A stretch of DNA of 16,166 nt from Hydrogenophaga sp. (GTDB lineage: Bacteria; Pseudomonadota; Gammaproteobacteria; Burkholderiales; Burkholderiaceae_C), in contig JAJNQE010000115.1 of the NCBI GenBank assembly GCA_021154985.1, forward strand, positions 1 through 16,166, read 5' to 3'. The translations under genes were made by a program, and so were the position numbers. Below the pieces are notes generated by a model. That model made no database searches. It saw nothing but the letters and a program-made list of their open reading frames with translations, and had not been told where the DNA came from. Shown here piece by piece: positions 14,845 to 16,166 of this stretch; the first letter of the stretch is position 1, and each line of letters starts with the position of its first letter.

Positions 14845-15354
14845 TCAGCCGGCGATCATCACTTCCACGCGGCGGGCTTCAGCGTCATTGCCGGTGCCGG
14901 TGGTCTGCTCGGGCTTCTTCAGCTCCATGCTGCTCTCGGCCACGCCAGCACCCACCAGCGCGTCGCGCACGGCCAGTGCACGCTGCTTGGCCAGTTCGGC
15001 GTTGAAGGCCGGGTCGCCGGTGGCGTCGTGAAAGCCCGAGAGCACCAGTTGTTTGCCCGCCTTGGCCGCAGCGATCGCGTCGCCCAGCGCCACCAGGGCG
15101 CCGCCCGCCAGATCGGCCTTGCCCGAGGCAAAGTAAAACTTCACCACGCCGTTTTCCACCACCACGCTGGCGTCGTCGCTGGTGGCCGCGGCCATGGCAG
15201 GCGCTGCAGCGGGCGCAGCCATCTGGGTGGCCGGTGCAGCACCGCGGGATTTGTGGATGCCCAGACCCACGGCGAAGCCGGTCACCAGCACAATCACCGC
15301 CACCAGCAGCACCGCGACCACGCGGTACTCAACTTCGTTATCTTGGGAAGACAT
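14845..15354 (-). CDS. OmpA-like periplasmic-domain protein with N-terminal membrane anchor
   Basis: 169 residues: a short cytoplasmic N-terminus, one transmembrane helix (VVAVLLVAVIVLVTGFAVGLGI), an Ala-rich linker (APATQMAAPAAAPAMAAATS), then an OmpA-C/MotB-like domain (VVKFYFASGKADLAGGALVALGDAI, GFHDATGDPAFNAELAKQRALAVRDALVGAGV, EARRVEVMI). Such domains bind peptidoglycan through the conserved Asp and Arg, here in GFHDATG and KQRALAVRD; GFHD replaces the usual GHTD. ATG 15354 has GGAG at 15366-15363; the GTG at 15363 overlaps that site and is rejected. Role: probably tethering the inner membrane to the cell wall. It ends at the shared terminator. Confidence 0.87.
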   Translation of the reverse strand: MSSQDNEVEYRVVAVLLVAVIVLVTGFAVGLGIHKSRGAAPATQMAAPAAAPAMAAATSDDASVVVENGVVKFYFASGKADLAGGALVALGDAIAAAKAGKQLVLSGFHDATGDPAFNAELAKQRALAVRDALVGAGVAESSMELKKPEQTTGTGNDAEARRVEVMIAG

Positions 15355-15456
15355 GGGAAACACTCCGTGAAAATGGTTGTCAATTCGTCGACCTCCAGGG
15401 CGCAGCGCGCCAACCTCTCACAGCGGCGCGGCCCGTCAGGCGCTGCGGGATTGTAA

Positions 15457-16095
15457 ATGCCACCCTCCTCACAGCCACCCCGCACCGTGCGCCCCACCAC
15501 CTGGGACCCAGCCCAGCGCAACGGCGCACAAATGATGGCCGACACACTGGCGCAGTGGCGCTCCATGGGCCCGCGCCCCGACCTCTGGGTGTTCGCCTAC
15601 GCCTCGCTGGTCTGGCGCCCCGAGTTCACCGCCGCCGAGCAACGACTGGCACGCGTGCACGGCCACCACCGCTGCCTCGAGATGTGGAGCCGCGTCAACC
15701 GGGGCACCTTCGAATGCCCCGGTCTGGTGTTCGCGCTCATGCCCGGCGGCAGTTGCACAGGCTTGGCGCTGCGCGTGCCGCACGACGAAGTGGAAGCGCT
15801 GATGCCGCTGCTGTGGGCACGCGAGATGCCGAACCCGGTGTACGACCCCAAATGGCTGACCTGCCAGACCGACCAGGGTCCGGTGCATGCCCTGGCCTTC
15901 ACGCTCTCGCGCCGCAGCCCCAGCCACACCGGCACGCTGAGCGACGAGCGCTACCGCGACATCTTCAGCCGATCGTGCGGACGCTACGGCACCACGCTCG
16001 ACTACGCGCGCCAGACCTTCCACGGCCTGCTGCACCACGGCATCCACGACCGCGCACTGGGCAAGCTGCTGCAGCTGGTCGACGGTGCCGATTGA
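15457..16095 (+). CDS. ChaC-like gamma-glutamylcyclotransferase
   Basis: 212 residues of the ChaC family, cytoplasmic enzymes that cleave the gamma-glutamyl group of glutathione to 5-oxoproline and Cys-Gly. Seen: substrate-loop motif WVFAYASLVWRP (44-55; most members have YGSL, so Ala replaces Gly here), GLVFALMPGGSCTGLALRV (89-107), the catalytic Glu123 in LWAREM, and YDPKWL (129-134). ATG 15457 has no good ribosome site; a start at 15532 (MADTLAQW) would still keep the whole domain and cannot be excluded. It is divergent from the OmpA-like gene with a 100-base gap. Family call strong; glutathione specificity is inferred. Confidence 0.88.
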   Translation: MPPSSQPPRTVRPTTWDPAQRNGAQMMADTLAQWRSMGPRPDLWVFAYASLVWRPEFTAAEQRLARVHGHHRCLEMWSRVNRGTFECPGLVFALMPGGSCTGLALRVPHDEVEALMPLLWAREMPNPVYDPKWLTCQTDQGPVHALAFTLSRRSPSHTGTLSDERYRDIFSRSCGRYGTTLDYARQTFHGLLHHGIHDRALGKLLQLVDGAD

Positions 16096-16139
16096 CCTGC
16101 CGCAAGCCCCGGCAAGCACCCCACTCCTATACTGAATCC

Positions 16140-16166
16140 ATGAACATCGCCGACCTGCGCAAGAGC
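16140..16166 (+). CDS. Start of a gene cut by the window edge, possibly pyridoxamine 5-phosphate oxidase
   Basis: Only nine codons are present, MNIADLRKS. This N-terminus is like that of PdxH (pyridoxine/pyridoxamine phosphate oxidase) in betaproteobacteria, where an (I/L)ADLRK start is common, but nine residues are too few to be sure. TATACT (16128-16133) lies just upstream and could be a -10 box giving a leaderless or very short leader; no matching -35 is seen. Confidence 0.4.

Overview
The window is 16.2 kb of gene-dense, GC-rich DNA. Codon use and the gene families (LysR and MarR regulators, NodT-type outer-membrane lipoprotein, the OmpA-like and PaaI-like proteins) fit a betaproteobacterium, most likely Burkholderiales/Comamonadaceae (Hydrogenophaga-like). 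That placement rests on protein flavour only; there is no rRNA or other marker. I see no IS element, prophage integrase, CRISPR array or tRNA, and no gene-free stretch longer than about 160 bases.

Layout. (1) 38-7493, plus strand: a LysR regulator, an SDR oxidoreductase, then a complete tripartite RND efflux operon (membrane-fusion protein, HAE1-type inner-membrane pump, outer-membrane lipoprotein) whose genes overlap by ATGA. (2) 7524-12504: the unusual region. A secreted protein made largely of Ser-Ser-Ser-Asn repeats is followed closely by a phage-flavoured protein of unknown function and a lipoprotein. These converge on a subtilisin-like S8 peptidase gene, which is divergent from an ECF sigma factor/anti-sigma factor pair. 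(3) 12507-14788: a MarR regulator overlapping an MFS transporter on the minus strand, divergent from a hotdog thioesterase. An 18-base operator-like palindrome lies between them, and a strong two-way terminator follows the thioesterase. (4) 14845-16166: an OmpA-like protein on the minus strand, a ChaC-like gamma-glutamylcyclotransferase, and the first 9 codons of a gene that may be pdxH.

Main result. The same two-part promoter, GGAATA(A/C) then CGTTGTC 14-15 bases later (GGAAT-N16/17-CGTTGTC), occurs three times in intergenic DNA. One copy reads into the ECF sigma gene, one divergently into the S8 peptidase, and one into the Ser/Asn-repeat gene. This is the architecture expected of an ECF-type promoter. 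It suggests that the sigma factor drives itself, the peptidase, and the Ser/Asn-repeat protein together with the two genes after it. I therefore propose one envelope module: ECF sigma, membrane anti-sigma without a visible zinc motif, exported protease, repeat protein and lipoprotein. The motif is read directly from the sequence; the regulon and any protease/anti-sigma link are inference.
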